11,320 nt of DNA, taken from contig DUOF01000135.1 in assembly GCA_012839015.1 (NCBI GenBank), forward strand, positions 1 to 11,320, given 5' to 3'. This DNA comes from a bacterium. GTDB lineage: Bacteria; Bacillota_I; Bacilli_A; RFN20; DUOF01. The notes beneath the pieces were generated by a model. It was not told where the DNA came from, did not search any database, and saw nothing but the letters and a program-made list of their open reading frames with translations. The translations under genes and the position numbers were made by a program. The first letter of the stretch is position 1. Each line of letters begins with the position of its first letter. Below, in pieces: positions 11,206 to 11,320 of this stretch.

Positions 11206-11234
11206 TTTAGTTTGCTATCATTAACACTTATAAT
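11206..11234 (+). promoter_or_regulatory. Promoter of the nadD-like gene
   Basis: A consensus TATAAT lies at 11229-11234. The -35 is poor (TTTAGT at 11206-11211, 17-base spacer). The predicted start near 11241 coincides with AGAGGT (11241-11246), six bases before ATG 11253, so the leader is only about 12 bases. Confidence 0.5.
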
Positions 11235-11252
11235 TTCAATAGAGGTATAAAA

Positions 11253-11320
11253 ATGGATAAAACAATAGCTATATTTGGAGGGTCATTTAACCCCGTTACT
11301 AACGCTCATCTTTCACTGGC
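11253..11320 (+). CDS. nadD: Nicotinate-nucleotide adenylyltransferase (NadD-like), 3' end outside window
   Basis: Only the first 22 codons and two further bases are present. They read MDKTIAIFGGSFNPVTNAHL and then SL. The pattern IAIFGGSFNP(V)xxxHL is the N-terminal nucleotide-binding loop of NadD-type nucleotidyltransferases, with the (H/T)xGH signature present as TNAH: threonine in the first position and alanine where glycycine would be usual for glycine. NadD joins nicotinate mononucleotide to AMP from ATP in NAD synthesis. Related families such as CoaD share the loop but usually read GTFDP.T.GH, so GGSFNP favours NadD. The ATG follows AGAGGT by six bases. The gene is divergent from the DapF-like gene. 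The fragment is too short to exclude another member of the superfamily. Confidence 0.7.
   Translation, partial: MDKTIAIFGGSFNPVTNAHLSL

Overview
The window is AT-rich bacterial DNA with the standard code: TGG encodes the tryptophans checked (in trmB, the Ham1-like gene and the second solenoid gene), and TGA ends trmB. The families present (TrmR, TrmB, a BofA-like protein, a Cse60-like protein, a DapF-like protein, NadD) and the strong AGGAGGTGAT-type ribosome binding sites point to a low-GC member of Bacillota, most likely class Bacilli. The exact lineage cannot be fixed from this sequence. No rRNA, tRNA, CRISPR array or insertion sequence was seen.

Layout. (1) 1-1168, + strand: an unrecognised gene cut by the left edge, then a small membrane-anchored coiled-coil protein, closed by a hairpin terminator. 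(2) 1172-2178, - strand: a trmR-type tRNA methyltransferase followed by a small four-helix membrane protein. (3) 2261-2953, + strand: a JAMM/JAB-domain protein, divergent from trmR and overlapping tail to tail with the next gene. (4) 2950-4402, - strand: trmB, a 46-codon gene overlapping its end, then a divergent Ham1/RdgB-type nucleotide pyrophosphatase. (5) 4520-9351, + strand: the centrepiece, two tandem paralogous genes of about 780 codons. Each encodes a protein built almost entirely of a 22-residue repeat, and each has its own TTGACT-17-TATAAT promoter and its own terminator. (6) 9381-11153, - strand: a membrane-anchored hypothetical, a Cse60-family protein, a BofA-family membrane protein, and a DapF-family protein in which one of the two catalytic cysteines is serine. 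(7) 11253-11320, + strand: the start of a nadD-type adenylyltransferase.

Functionally the window mixes tRNA modification (TrmR at U34, TrmB at G46), nucleotide and NAD metabolism (Ham1-like, NadD), two families known from sporulation, and a pair of large cytosolic solenoid proteins of unknown role. The solenoid pair is the best candidate for something undescribed. Expression signals are compact. Most genes have a recognisable -10 box, often of the extended TGnTAnnAT type, placed so that the predicted transcript begins only about 6 to 22 bases before the start codon, and many use the Shine-Dalgarno core GGTGAT 3 to 4 bases before ATG.
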